From: Streptosporangiaceae bacterium
Lineage (GTDB): Bacteria; Actinomycetota; Actinomycetes; Streptosporangiales; Streptosporangiaceae
Length of the DNA stretch: 21,866 nt
NCBI GenBank assembly: GCA_030041195.1
Contig: JASHOI010000212.1
Coordinates: 1 to 21,866 of the forward strand
Reading direction: 5' to 3'
The number at the start of each line of letters is the position of its first letter. Position 1 is the stretch's first letter. The notes beneath the pieces are model-generated. The model searched no databases, was not told where the DNA came from, and saw only the letters and a list, made by a program, of their open reading frames with translations. Positions 15,195 to 21,866 of this stretch are shown piece by piece. The position numbers and the translations under genes were made by a program.

Positions 15195-15622
15195 GATCGC
15201 TCCCCTCGATCGTTTGACTTCCGAACTATTTGACGTGCTTACGAATTCGGTGGTTTACGCCGTTCAGAACGCATATACCGGTACAAGTGCGATGACGGTC
15301 CGTGGCGCCCTATCGTGATCACGTGACGGACGCCGATAAGTGGATGGCTGGCCTGCCGGTACTACGGCCGACCAGCCATATCGAGGCCGCTCACGGTCGT
15401 TAAGGCAGGTCACTATCCGCGGACAGTTCTGCGTGGCGTTCGCGGTCGGCTGCGCTGCTGTACTCGTCTGCTGTACTCGTCTGCTGACGGCGCTCGCCTA
15501 CTTGGTGATGCGCACGATCACCCTCGCGGGATGGCACCTTGACAACTCAACCGTGCTAATCAAGCTCCGCAGCGTCGGAGGCAGTGGTTCACGTAGGCGT
15601 CGGGCCTGTGACCTGCAGGAAC
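15195..15622. other. Gap without a credible gene, with a short tandem repeat
   Basis: These 428 bases separate the DUF732 gene from the tRNA cluster. I see no coding frame with a start and RBS. It contains a CGTGATCACG palindrome near 15312 and a 13-bp tandem repeat at 15455-15486. A weak CTCCG/CGGAG hairpin near 15570 could end the tRNA transcript. Confidence 0.5.
15455..15486. repeat. 13-bp tandem repeat, about 2.5 copies
   Basis: CTGCTGTACTCGT is present at 15455-15467 and again at 15468-15480, followed by a partial CTGCTG. The copies are identical, which suggests recent slippage. Confidence 0.8.
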
Positions 15623-15697
15623 TGGTGGGCGCTACAAGATTTGAACTTGTGACCTCTTCCGTGTCAGGGAAGCGCTCTCCCACTGAGCTAAGCGCCC
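15623..15697 (-). tRNA. tRNA-Val (anticodon GAC)
   Basis: Read on the minus strand the gene starts GGGCGCT and closes with AGCGCCC-A and an encoded CCA (15623-15625). The anticodon loop CTGACAC between CTTCC and GGAAG stems gives GAC, valine. The T-arm reads GTTCAAATC. It is the last of three tRNAs in one transcript and starts one base after tRNA-Cys ends. Confidence 0.95.
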
Positions 15698-15698
15698 G

Positions 15699-15770
15699 AG
15701 GCGGAAGCGGGAATCGAACCCGCGTACAGGGCTTTGCAGGCCCTTGCCTAAGCCACTCGGCCATTCCGCC
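15699..15770 (-). tRNA. tRNA-Cys (anticodon GCA)
   Basis: The acceptor is GGCGGAA/TTCCGCC with discriminator T. The anticodon stem AGGGC/GCCCT encloses CTGCAAA, giving GCA, cysteine. The T-loop is GGTTCGATTCC. CCA is not encoded, because the next gene starts one base later. Confidence 0.95.
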
Positions 15771-15857
15771 AAAGGAGAGCCCCCGTCGGGAGCCCGCCGC
15801 TGGTACCGAAGAGCCGTGCGGACCGTCGGCTCGCGGGGACGGCGTCCGGCACCTCCG

Positions 15858-15930
15858 AGCGGACGACGGGATTCGAACCCGCGACCCTCACCTTGGCAAG
15901 GTGATGCTCTACCAGCTGAGCCACGTCCGC
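15858..15930 (-). tRNA. tRNA-Gly (anticodon GCC)
   Basis: The acceptor is GCGGACG/CGTCCGC with discriminator T. The anticodon stem CACCT/GGTGA region encloses TTGCCAA, giving GCC, glycine. CCA is not encoded. It is first in the cluster, 87 bases before tRNA-Cys and about 26 bases after the predicted transcription start. Confidence 0.95.
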
Positions 15931-15962
15931 ACGCGCCAGCCAGTGCTGGCGTGCGTTTCAGA

Positions 15963-15990
15963 ACTGTAGCCGATCCTGTCCTGGCATCAA
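15963..15990 (-). promoter_or_regulatory. Promoter of the Gly-Cys-Val tRNA cluster
   Basis: On the minus strand TTGATG (15985-15990) and TACAGT (15963-15968) are separated by 16 bases, close to the vegetative sigma consensus. The predicted start near 15956 gives a short leader before tRNA-Gly at 15930. Confidence 0.55.
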
Positions 15991-16025
15991 ACTCAACTCC
16001 CCCCGGAACGCCAGTGTTCCAGGGC

Positions 16026-16487
16026 TCAGGTCAGCCGGCCGACCTGCTCGGCGTAGAACGTCACACCGGCGACATGCTCGGCGATCTGACGCAATGTCCA
16101 CGCCTCGCCACGAGGCGCGTCCCAGGCCTCAGGCCCAGCCACTTCATAGCGCAGCAGATAGCACCTGGCCAGCCGGCGCAACCGGGATCGTGCCTCATCA
16201 AAGTCGAGTTCCGTGAACCTGGCCCAGTCGGAGTCGAGGGTGACCAGCCGCCCGTGCCACTCGTCGGGCACCGGCTCGGCACCGGCCAGCAGCGCCTCGA
16301 CCTCGTGCAGGTGGTCGACCAGGTGGTCGGTGATGCGGCGGATGGCCTTGTGCGGCATCCAGGCGTTGGGCCGCTCATCGATGGTCCGGGCGATCGGCCT
16401 GCCGTCCCAGGCATGCCAGGTCGCGGCCAGGTCCAGGCACTCGTCCACGCTGGTCACGACGGCGGTCGCGGGGTTCTCGTCAGTCAT
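16026..16487 (-). CDS. DinB-like four-helix protein
   Basis: The 153-residue protein looks like a member of the DinB/YfiT-like superfamily, often metal-binding, some of which are thiol-dependent transferases. Evidence is the helical layout and the C-terminal WTLRQIAEHVAGVTFYAEQVG block, whose His fits the conserved third metal ligand. An HLHEVEALL helix near residues 58-66 carries another candidate ligand. The start is ATG 16487, since longer frames would run across the divergent regulator. The RBS is weak. Only 42 bp separate it from the divergent ArsR-type gene, so that regulator probably controls it. Target substrate unknown. Confidence 0.75.
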   Translation of the reverse strand: MTDENPATAVVTSVDECLDLAATWHAWDGRPIARTIDERPNAWMPHKAIRRITDHLVDHLHEVEALLAGAEPVPDEWHGRLVTLDSDWARFTELDFDEARSRLRRLARCYLLRYEVAGPEAWDAPRGEAWTLRQIAEHVAGVTFYAEQVGRLT

Positions 16488-16498
16488 GCTTCGATCGT

Positions 16499-16531
16499 CG
16501 TCGAAAAATAGTTGGGCTACCGTCGAAATAT
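16499..16531. promoter_or_regulatory. Divergent promoter with direct repeats between DinB-like and ArsR-type genes
   Basis: CGTCGAAAAATA (16499-16510) and CGTCGAAATAT (16521-16531) are direct repeats 22 bp apart, two helical turns. The second runs into the regulator's start codon. TACCGT (16518-16523) is a -10 candidate six bases before that ATG. The repeats are candidate binding sites for the regulator itself. Confidence 0.5.
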
Positions 16532-17264
16532 GTCTGCACTGAACGGCACACGGACGCCCAGCGGCTACGGCGCGGACATCGCGCCGATCGCCGCGCTGAT
16601 GGCCGATCCCACTCGGGCGGCCATGCTCGGAGCGCTGCTGGGCGGGCACCCGCTGGCGGCCGGTGAGCTCAGCCAGCTTGCCGGGGTCAGCCCGGCCACG
16701 GCCAGCGCGCACCTGGCCAAGCTGCTCGACGGCGGCCTGGTGGCGGTGACGACGCAGGGCAGGCACCGTTATTACCGCCTTTCTGGGCATGAGATCGCGA
16801 ATGTTCTCGAGGCGATCGCCGAGATCAGCCCGGTCAAGCCGGTGCGCAGCCTGCGCCAGTCACGCGAGGCGGACCTCCTGGCGCAGGCCAGGACGTGTTA
16901 CGACCACCTGGCCGGGCGGGCCGGGGTGGCGCTGCTCGACGCGCTCCTAGAGCAGAAGATCCTCACCGGCAGCGGCACCGGAACGGATGCCGCGTACCAG
17001 GTCACCGCCGACGGAGTGGACACGCTGGCGGACTTCGGCGTCAACGTCGGCGAGATCAGCCGGTCCCGGCGCCGGTTCGCCGGTGCCTGCCTGGACTGGA
17101 CGCAGCGGCGGCCGCACCTGAACGGCGCGCTCGGGGCCGCGGTCACCGCCCGCCTGCTGGAGCTCGGCTGGATCAAGCACGGGCCGTCCAAGCGCGCGGT
17201 CCGTATAACCGACGAGGGCCAGAACGGGCTCGCAGCCACCTTCGGCTGGTCGCCACCCGATTAA
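16530..17264 (+). CDS. ArsR/SmtB-type winged-helix transcriptional regulator with C-terminal extension
   Basis: This is a 244-residue DNA-binding repressor-like protein. The winged helix spans about residues 20-90: MADPTRAAMLGALLGG, ELSQLAGVSPATASAHLAKLLDGGLV as the helix-turn-helix, and the wing TTQGRHRYYRL. The family's core is about 100 residues, and here about 145 more follow, with a second winged-helix-like pattern near the C-terminus (LLELGWIKHGPSKRAVRITDEG). No Cys-rich metal motif (such as CVC) is present, so a metal-sensing role is unlikely. The ATG at 16530 is favoured by the -10 hexamer six bases upstream (leaderless). It probably represses itself and the divergent DinB-like gene. 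Confidence 0.88.
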   Translation: MSALNGTRTPSGYGADIAPIAALMADPTRAAMLGALLGGHPLAAGELSQLAGVSPATASAHLAKLLDGGLVAVTTQGRHRYYRLSGHEIANVLEAIAEISPVKPVRSLRQSREADLLAQARTCYDHLAGRAGVALLDALLEQKILTGSGTGTDAAYQVTADGVDTLADFGVNVGEISRSRRRFAGACLDWTQRRPHLNGALGAAVTARLLELGWIKHGPSKRAVRITDEGQNGLAATFGWSPPD

Positions 17265-17452
17265 CAGCCGCCCCAGAAACCCCGCTGGCACCCGACCAGG
17301 CTTCATCGATGTACCGATGGGCCGCATAGAACAAGCCGTTTGGTACATCCATGCCAACCCAAGGCGCCCGGTCCAGCCCCAGCCCAACCGCGCCGCCACG
17401 CCACCAGAGTCGCCCCAAGCCGAACCCACCAACAAGTGGCAGGCTTCAGAGC

Positions 17453-18991
17453 ATGCGAACTGTGATCGTCAACGGCGACGCGCTCACCATCCAGGACGTG
17501 ATCGATGTCGCCCTCGGCACCGCCCGCGCCGAGCTCGCGCAAGATGTACCGGCAAGGATGCAGCCCAGCCTCACGGTAGTAACCAACGCGATCGCCGGCG
17601 AGGCCCCCGTCTACGGCGTGAACACCGGCTTCGGCGCTCTAGCCGACACCAGCGTGGGCGAACAGGACCTGAAACGCCTCCAGCGCGCGATCATCGTCTC
17701 CCACGCCGCCGCCACCGGCGACCCCCTAGACGACGCCACAGTAAGGGCCATCCTTCTGCTAAGGGCCAGAACGCTCGCCGCCGGCTACTCGGGCGTCCGC
17801 CCGGAGCTCCCGCGCCGCCTAATCCAGCTGCTCGACCTCGGCCTGCTCCCCGTCGTCCCGGGCAAGGGCTCGGTCGGCGCCTCCGGCGACCTCGCCCAGC
17901 TAGCCCACCTCGCCCAGCCCCTCATCGGCGAAGGCAGGCTGCGCCAGCACGGCGACCCACCAGACGGCAGGCCAGCGCACGAGGTGCTCAAAGAGCACGG
18001 GATCGAGCCCCTTGAGCTGGCGCCGAAGGAGGGACTTTCTCTCGTTAATGGGACCGAACCGATGCAGGCCCTGCTCACGTTCTCGGTGCATGAGGCCACG
18101 CTGCTGGTACAGGCGGCGGACGTTGCCTGTGCGATGTCGGTTGAGGCGTTGCTCGGGCACGACCGTCCGTACGACGAACGGGTGCAAGCGCTCCGCCCGC
18201 ACCCGGGCCAGCTCGACAGCGCCGCGAACCTGCGCGCTCTGCTAGCCGGCTCCGCGCTGATGGCCAGCCACCGCACCAGCAGGCACGCGGTGCAGGACGC
18301 CTACTGCCTGCGCTGCGCGCCGCAGGTGCACGGGGCCGTGCGCGACGTGCTCGGCTTCGCCCGCCGGGTGCTGGAGACCGAGCTCGGCTCGGTGGTCGAC
18401 AACCCGGTGATCGCCGCCGACGGCGAGGTCATGATCAGCGGGAACTTCCACGGCGAGCCGCTGGCCTTCGCCGCCGACATGCTCGCGATGGCGCTCGCCG
18501 AGCTGGCCAGCATCAGCGAGCGGCGGGTCGACCGGATGCTGGACCCGGCGTTCTCGAGGGGCCTGCCCCCGTTCCTGGCGCCGCACGCGGGCACGAACTC
18601 CGGCTACATGCTCGCCCAGTACACCGCGGCGTCGCTGGTCAGCGAGAACAAGGTGCTCGCGCACCCGGCCAGCGTGGACACGATCCCCACGTCCGGCAAG
18701 CAGGAAGATCACGTGTCCATGGGCTGGACCGCGGTGCGCAAGCTGCGCGACGTAGCCGCGAACGTCCGCACCTGCCTGGCCGTGGAGATCCTCTGCGCGG
18801 CGCAGGGCATCGACCTGCGCGCGGACATCGCACCGCCGAGCGCCGCGACCGCCGCCGCGCACGCCACCGTTCGCACACACGTGCCGCGGATGGATACGGA
18901 CAGGGAAGTAGCCACCCAGATAACCGCCCTGAACGCGGCGCTTCCGGGAATCTGCGCGTCGGCGGCTGGACAATGCGGCGGGCTGCGCTAG
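17453..18991 (+). CDS. hutH: Histidine ammonia-lyase
   Basis: HutH deaminates L-histidine to urocanate, the first step of histidine degradation, as a cytoplasmic tetramer. The 512-residue length is typical. The MIO cofactor triad Ala-Ser-Gly is at 143-145 in GSVGASGDLAQL, the active-site Tyr is in YGVNTGFG (Y54), and the LVNGTEPMQ and TSGKQEDHVSMG blocks are present. The ATG at 17453 is chosen because homology begins at once (RTVIVNGDALT); the longer open frame upstream is Pro/Arg filler. No clear RBS is seen. No other hut gene lies nearby. Codon choice is freer (CTA, AGG, GTA, AGA) in the first third than in the rest. The class IV aminotransferase gene starts 10 bases after the stop. Confidence 0.93.
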   Translation: MRTVIVNGDALTIQDVIDVALGTARAELAQDVPARMQPSLTVVTNAIAGEAPVYGVNTGFGALADTSVGEQDLKRLQRAIIVSHAAATGDPLDDATVRAILLLRARTLAAGYSGVRPELPRRLIQLLDLGLLPVVPGKGSVGASGDLAQLAHLAQPLIGEGRLRQHGDPPDGRPAHEVLKEHGIEPLELAPKEGLSLVNGTEPMQALLTFSVHEATLLVQAADVACAMSVEALLGHDRPYDERVQALRPHPGQLDSAANLRALLAGSALMASHRTSRHAVQDAYCLRCAPQVHGAVRDVLGFARRVLETELGSVVDNPVIAADGEVMISGNFHGEPLAFAADMLAMALAELASISERRVDRMLDPAFSRGLPPFLAPHAGTNSGYMLAQYTAASLVSENKVLAHPASVDTIPTSGKQEDHVSMGWTAVRKLRDVAANVRTCLAVEILCAAQGIDLRADIAPPSAATAAAHATVRTHVPRMDTDREVATQITALNAALPGICASAAGQCGGLR

Positions 18992-19001
18992 CGTCGTCCC
19001 C

Positions 19002-19826
19002 GTGACGGTGTGGATTAACGGGACTCTGGTTCCCGACGATGAGGCACGGATCTCGGTCTTCGACCACGGGCTGGTCACCGGCGACGGGGTCTTCGAGACG
19101 GTCAAGGTGGTCAGGGGAGTGCCGTTCGCGCTGAGCCGGCATCTGGCCAGGCTCGGCCGGTCGGCCGCCGGGCTCGGCCTGTCAGCGCCCGACCTGGAGC
19201 AGATCAGGGCCGGCGCGCTGGCCGTGGTCGAGCACTCGAGCAAGCTGGAACTGGCCCGGATGCGGATCACGGTGACCGGCGGGATCGCGCCGCTCGGCTC
19301 CGAGCGCGGCGGCTCGCCGCTGACCGCGATCGTGGCCGTCGCCGAGGCGAAGGCGCCCGCGCCGTGGTGCGACGTGGTGACCGTGCCCTGGCCGCGCAAC
19401 GAGCACGGCGCGCTGTCCGGCCTGAAGACCATCTCCTACGGGGAGAACGTCCGGGCGCTCGCCTACGCGGGCGAGCACGGCGGCAGCGAAGCGATCTTCC
19501 CGAATACCGCCGGGAACCTGTGCGAGGGCACCGGCACGAACGTCTTCATCGTTTCCGAGGGGCGGCTTATCACCCCGCCGCTGTCGTCGGGATGCCTGGC
19601 CGGAGTGACCAGGGCCCTGGTTATCGAATGGGCGGGGGCGTCGGAACAGGATGTGCCGCTGTCGGCGCTCGCCGACGCGGACGAAGCATTCCTTACCGGG
19701 ACAACCAGGGACGTGCAGCCAATTCGCTGCGTGGATGGCCAGGAACTGCCGGTCGCTCCGGGGCCAGTGACCAGAAAGGCCGCCGAGGTGTTCGCAATGC
19801 GTGCGGCCGAGACCCCTGATCCGTAA
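19002..19826 (+). CDS. Class IV PLP-dependent aminotransferase (aminodeoxychorismate lyase-like)
   Basis: The 274-residue protein is a fold-type IV PLP enzyme. The opening VWINGTLVPDDEARISVFDHGLVTGDGVFET is characteristic of the group. The PLP lysine is K142 in GLKTISYGENV, phosphate contacts include R50 in HLARL, and the LCEGTGTNVF and GCLAGVTR blocks follow. The length and ISVFDHG...GDGVFET pattern fit 4-amino-4-deoxychorismate lyase (folate synthesis) best, but branched-chain and D-amino-acid aminotransferases share these motifs. The GTG at 19002 lies 7 bases after TAGCGT, whose TAG is the hutH stop codon, so it may have its own leaderless promoter. It converges with the SsgB-like gene. 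Confidence 0.88.
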   Translation: MTVWINGTLVPDDEARISVFDHGLVTGDGVFETVKVVRGVPFALSRHLARLGRSAAGLGLSAPDLEQIRAGALAVVEHSSKLELARMRITVTGGIAPLGSERGGSPLTAIVAVAEAKAPAPWCDVVTVPWPRNEHGALSGLKTISYGENVRALAYAGEHGGSEAIFPNTAGNLCEGTGTNVFIVSEGRLITPPLSSGCLAGVTRALVIEWAGASEQDVPLSALADADEAFLTGTTRDVQPIRCVDGQELPVAPGPVTRKAAEVFAMRAAETPDP

Positions 19827-19833
19827 ATGTCTG

Positions 19834-19866
19834 TGCCGTTAAGATCCACTTGGGACCTGAACGGCA
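19834..19866. terminator. Bidirectional terminator-like hairpin
   Basis: TGCCGTT (19834-19840) pairs perfectly with AACGGCA (19860-19866) around a 19-base loop. It occupies the 41-bp gap between the converging aminotransferase and ssgB-like genes. Confidence 0.45.
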
Positions 19867-19867
19867 T

Positions 19868-20290
19868 TTAGGCACGCCAGAGCAGTTCGTCGAGTTCGCC
19901 GTCGATGTTGATGAAGTCGGTCTCGCACCCCGCGGCAATAAGGCCGTATGTCCTGTTCAGGAAGTCGGCGATCGAGATCATCGGCGCCTCGAAGTGCGCC
20001 TGGCCGAATGGGGAGGACAGCGCGATGTTCAGGACGGAGATCCCGTGGACCTCGCCCGGCCACACTTGGACGTCGCCCTCGCCGGTTGGCCCCGCCAGAC
20101 CTGCGGAAAGCAGGTCCCTGGAGAAGATCCACTCGACTGGATCGTCGGTGCCGACGTGGAATGCCATGCGTATCGCATAAGGGTCTCCGGCGCTGTAGCA
20201 CAGGCTGGCCACGAGCGGGACAGCCCCATGCTCGGGAACTACAAGACTGAGCCCGAGCTCAGCTGAGACGGTAGCGCCGGTGTTCATCAT
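19868..20290 (-). CDS. SsgA/SsgB-family sporulation and cell-division protein
   Basis: SsgA-like proteins occur in sporulating actinomycetes; SsgB recruits FtsZ to septum sites during sporulation. The 140-residue length and blocks ELGLSLVVPE, VPLVASLCYSAGDPYAIRMAFH, VEWIFSRDLLSAGL, PTGEGDVQVWP, ALSSPFGQAHFEAP and FLNRTYG match the family throughout. The pattern is nearest SsgB among the homologues I know, but orthology cannot be settled without a tree. The start is ATG 20290; ATG 20287 is equally possible, with only a weak AAGGC upstream. The leader contains a CCCGG/CCGGG hairpin (20317-20330) and a TATTTAT -10-like stretch (20335-20341). It is convergent with the aminotransferase. Confidence 0.92.
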   Translation of the reverse strand: MMNTGATVSAELGLSLVVPEHGAVPLVASLCYSAGDPYAIRMAFHVGTDDPVEWIFSRDLLSAGLAGPTGEGDVQVWPGEVHGISVLNIALSSPFGQAHFEAPMISIADFLNRTYGLIAAGCETDFINIDGELDELLWRA

Positions 20291-20631
20291 CGAGCCATGC
20301 CTTTGCCTTGTCGTGCCCCGGAATGCCGGGCTTCATAAATAGTGCGCCGCGCCATCACATTTGGACGCGAACAGGTACCGCGGAAATCCCAATGCCGCTA
20401 GTAAGATTCCGCGATCTGAGCCGCTCGTAACCTCGGTCACTGATCAACAAACCAGACGTGACCTGGTCAAACACTTCCGGAAATAAAACACCGTTTTGAT
20501 CTCTCCGTCATCCCATGACCAGGCACAACGCACTGTGACCTTCGTCTCACTGGAGTTCGAAAGTCTATCTCGATCGGACGTCGCAGGCGGCCGGCTTCGG
20601 CATGGTTGTGGTTCCCGCATGCGTTCGTGAG

Positions 20632-20650
20632 GGTTAGTTGTTATCTAACC
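20632..20650. promoter_or_regulatory. Inverted repeat GGTTAG-N7-CTAACC
   Basis: Six-base arms at 20632-20637 and 20645-20650 are perfect. TACGCT, a possible plus-strand -10, begins four bases later, but no gene follows closely. It could be an operator remnant; low certainty. Confidence 0.25.
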
Positions 20651-20831
20651 GGTACGCTGACGCTTGCTACCTGGCGGTAGTTGCTGCTCGAATATCCCGA
20701 TATATGACTGTTTTGCGACGCTGATCCGATGGGATTTCATCCAGGCACTAGCGCATTGCGCGCTAGCGTCCCGCTAGCGGATAGCACGGGTTTACGGCCC
20801 GATGGCCCCCGGTACGGCAGGGCCCGGGCGG

Positions 20832-20937
20832 TCGTGCGGCTTGCGCCCGTCTGCAGTGGCCTCGCGGCATTCGGCCCGTCTGCAGCAGCCCAACGGCCGT
20901 CGCTCGCCGGCAGCGCTCGTGCGGCATGCGCTCGTCT
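20832..20937. repeat. Imperfect 21-bp direct repeats
   Basis: The 21-base segments at 20832-20852 and 20917-20937 differ at two positions (core TCGTGCGGC...TGCGC). Between them GCCCGTCTGCAG occurs twice, at 20845-20856 and 20874-20885. Confidence 0.6.
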
Positions 20938-21000
20938 CTTTTACCAGAGCGCCCCGGCCCCTCCTGGCGTTACCCGCCGAGCCGGGCCGGCCGCCGCTGC

Positions 21001-21102
21001 GCTCCCGGCATAACCCGGCGGGGCGCGTCGAGTCGGCCGCTGCCGCGCTCCCGGGATGACCGGCGTGCCGGGTCGGCCGCCCGGCCGCGGCGTCGCTCCC
21101 GG
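21001..21102. repeat. Degenerate GC-rich repeats with 46-48 bp period
   Basis: GCTCCCGG recurs at 21001, 21047 and 21095, each time preceded at similar distance by a GGCCGC element and followed by CCGGCG-like or GGCGGCG sequence. The array ends about 60 bp before tRNA-Val. Confidence 0.5.
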
Positions 21103-21162
21103 GCGGCGTGCATGCGCTAGTCTTGTTTCTCCGACGGCGCCGGGGATCCGGCGCGCGAGCCC

Positions 21163-21234
21163 GGGCGATTGGCTCAGCGGGAGAGCGCCTCGTTCACACC
21201 GAGGAGGTCACTGGTTCGATCCCAGTATCGCCCA
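21163..21234 (+). tRNA. tRNA-Val (anticodon CAC)
   Basis: The acceptor is GGGCGAT/ATCGCCC with discriminator A. The anticodon stem CCTCG/CGAGG encloses TTCACAC, giving CAC, valine. The T-arm is CTGGTTCGATCCCAG. CCA is not encoded. A short GAGGT/ACCTC hairpin follows at 21239-21254. Confidence 0.96.
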
Positions 21235-21471
21235 CCCAGAGGTATTCACACCTCACCAGTGTGCATGTTCACATTTGGGTCTGACAGTTTTGGCCGTGAC
21301 CGCGTCAGCGGTCGCGGCCGTTGTGGTTTGGGGGTTTCTGGCCGTGCCGGGGGTACTGGGTCGCCGGGATGGTGGCGATGGGCAGGCTGTGGGGTCGTTG
21401 AGCCAGTTGCCCGGGCTGGCGGTGCTGGCGTGAGGATGGCTGCTGTGGTGGCGTTGGGTTCCCGGTTCGTC

Positions 21472-21866
21472 CTAGGGCGGGCCGGGCGCGGCGCTGGCGA
21501 GTTCGCGGCGGCGCCTGCTGCGGGTTTTCGGCGGCTGGCCCGCGGCGGCACGGCGGGCGTTGTCGTCTTGGCGCGCGGTGCAGGCGGCCAGGATGCGCTG
21601 GTTGGGTACGGCGGTCAGGCAGGCCAGGCACAGCATGAGCGGGGTCACGCCCATGAGCCGGTTCCAGCCGCGGCTGACCGGGCTGGCCGCGGTGTCCTTG
21701 ATGGTGGCGTTGAGCCGTTCGGCTGCGGTGCGCCGCTTGTAGGAGGTCCGCCACGCGGCGGATGGGTAGTGGTGTTTCTGCCTGGTTTTCTTGGCTGCTT
21801 CGGGCCCGGCGGTGATGGTCTGCTGGGTGCAGCAGGGCTGTGGATGCTCGGGCGGGGCCAGGATCT
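21472..21866 (-). CDS. Transposase, C-terminal part (cut by window edge)
   Basis: The frame is open from the right edge to TAG at 21472-21474, giving 130 residues. It contains a DDE-transposase C-terminal pattern: CCTQQT, YPSAAWRTSYKRRTAAERLN (the YKRRTAAER block carries the last acidic residue expected in this family), NATIKDTAA, SRGWNRLMG, and a hydrophobic LMLCLACLTAV stretch followed by an Arg-rich tail. I relate it to IS1182/IS5-like DDE transposases, not to a defined IS. The inverted repeat expected at the element's end was not found in the 237 bases between it and tRNA-Val; a GACCGC/GCGGTC hairpin sits at 21298-21313. Whether the gene is intact cannot be seen. Confidence 0.7.
   Translation of the reverse strand, partial: ILAPPEHPQPCCTQQTITAGPEAAKKTRQKHHYPSAAWRTSYKRRTAAERLNATIKDTAASPVSRGWNRLMGVTPLMLCLACLTAVPNQRILAACTARQDDNARRAAAGQPPKTRSRRRRELASAAPGPP

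Larger units (their letters stand above)
20291..21162. other. Long non-coding region
   Basis: These 872 bases carry no credible gene. The left half (20300-20720) is AT-richer and contains small inverted repeats: CGCGGAA (20379-20385) with TTCCGCG (20407-20413), and CCTGGTCA (20462-20469) with TGACCAGG (20516-20523). The right half (20740-21110) is very GC-rich and repetitive; its open frames are composition artefacts. TAGTCT (21118-21123) is a possible -10 for the tRNA at 21163. Confidence 0.6.

Noticed and set aside
15455..15486. CRISPR-like array
   Set aside because: The 13-bp units are directly adjacent without spacers; no CRISPR array is visible anywhere in the window.
20729..21120. Short plus-strand open frames in the GC-rich tract
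   Set aside because: Repetitive composition, no RBS, no protein-like pattern.

Overview
The window is high-GC actinobacterial DNA. Three things point to a spore-forming, filamentous actinomycete: an SsgA/SsgB-family sporulation protein near the right end, strong GGAGG ribosome-binding sites mixed with apparently leaderless genes, and a Gly-Cys-Val tRNA cluster. I cannot place the genus from sequence alone.

Layout, left to right. (1) 1-5164: nucleoside salvage. A BMP-family nucleoside-binding lipoprotein and its ABC ATPase (cut by the left edge) run leftward. Rightward and divergent from them are deoC (deoxyribose-phosphate aldolase), a full aldehyde dehydrogenase and an overlapping half-length ALDH homologue without a catalytic domain. 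Together these suggest nucleoside uptake, cleavage of deoxyribose-5-phosphate to glyceraldehyde-3-phosphate and acetaldehyde, and oxidation of the acetaldehyde. (2) 5176-9440: aldehyde and formate handling. A small membrane protein and a DJ-1/PfpI protein lie on the minus strand, a vanillin/benzaldehyde-type ALDH on the plus strand, and a convergent NAD-dependent formate dehydrogenase follows. A perfect 13-bp-arm palindrome at the fdh promoter recurs in degenerate form between the DJ-1 gene and the ALDH, which suggests one regulator for both. Three consecutive hairpins separate the convergent ALDH and fdh genes. (3) 9524-11331: an alpha/beta-hydrolase and a divergent M24-type metallopeptidase-like protein.

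(4) 11332-15622: accessory and partly decayed DNA. It holds a basic protein of unknown function, a clearly AT-richer gene encoding a membrane-anchored protein with a central domain of PLD-like appearance and a C-terminal gamma-glutamylcyclotransferase domain, a small gene broken by a one-base frameshift, and a DUF732-type membrane protein whose start codon appears to be ATA. The membrane-anchored GGCT fusion is the best candidate for an undescribed system. (5) 15623-15990: tRNA-Gly(GCC), tRNA-Cys(GCA) and tRNA-Val(GAC) on the minus strand with a recognisable promoter.

(6) 16026-20290: a DinB-like protein divergent from an ArsR-type regulator, then histidine ammonia-lyase, a class IV PLP aminotransferase/lyase and, convergent with it, the SsgB-like protein. 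(7) 20291-21866: about 870 bp without a credible gene, including degenerate GC-rich repeats, then tRNA-Val(CAC) and the C-terminal part of a transposase cut by the right edge.

A recurrent feature is a TANNNT -10 hexamer placed 6-7 bases before an RTG start (deoC, the M24 gene, the ArsR gene, the class IV aminotransferase gene). This suggests leaderless transcripts and helps fix those starts.
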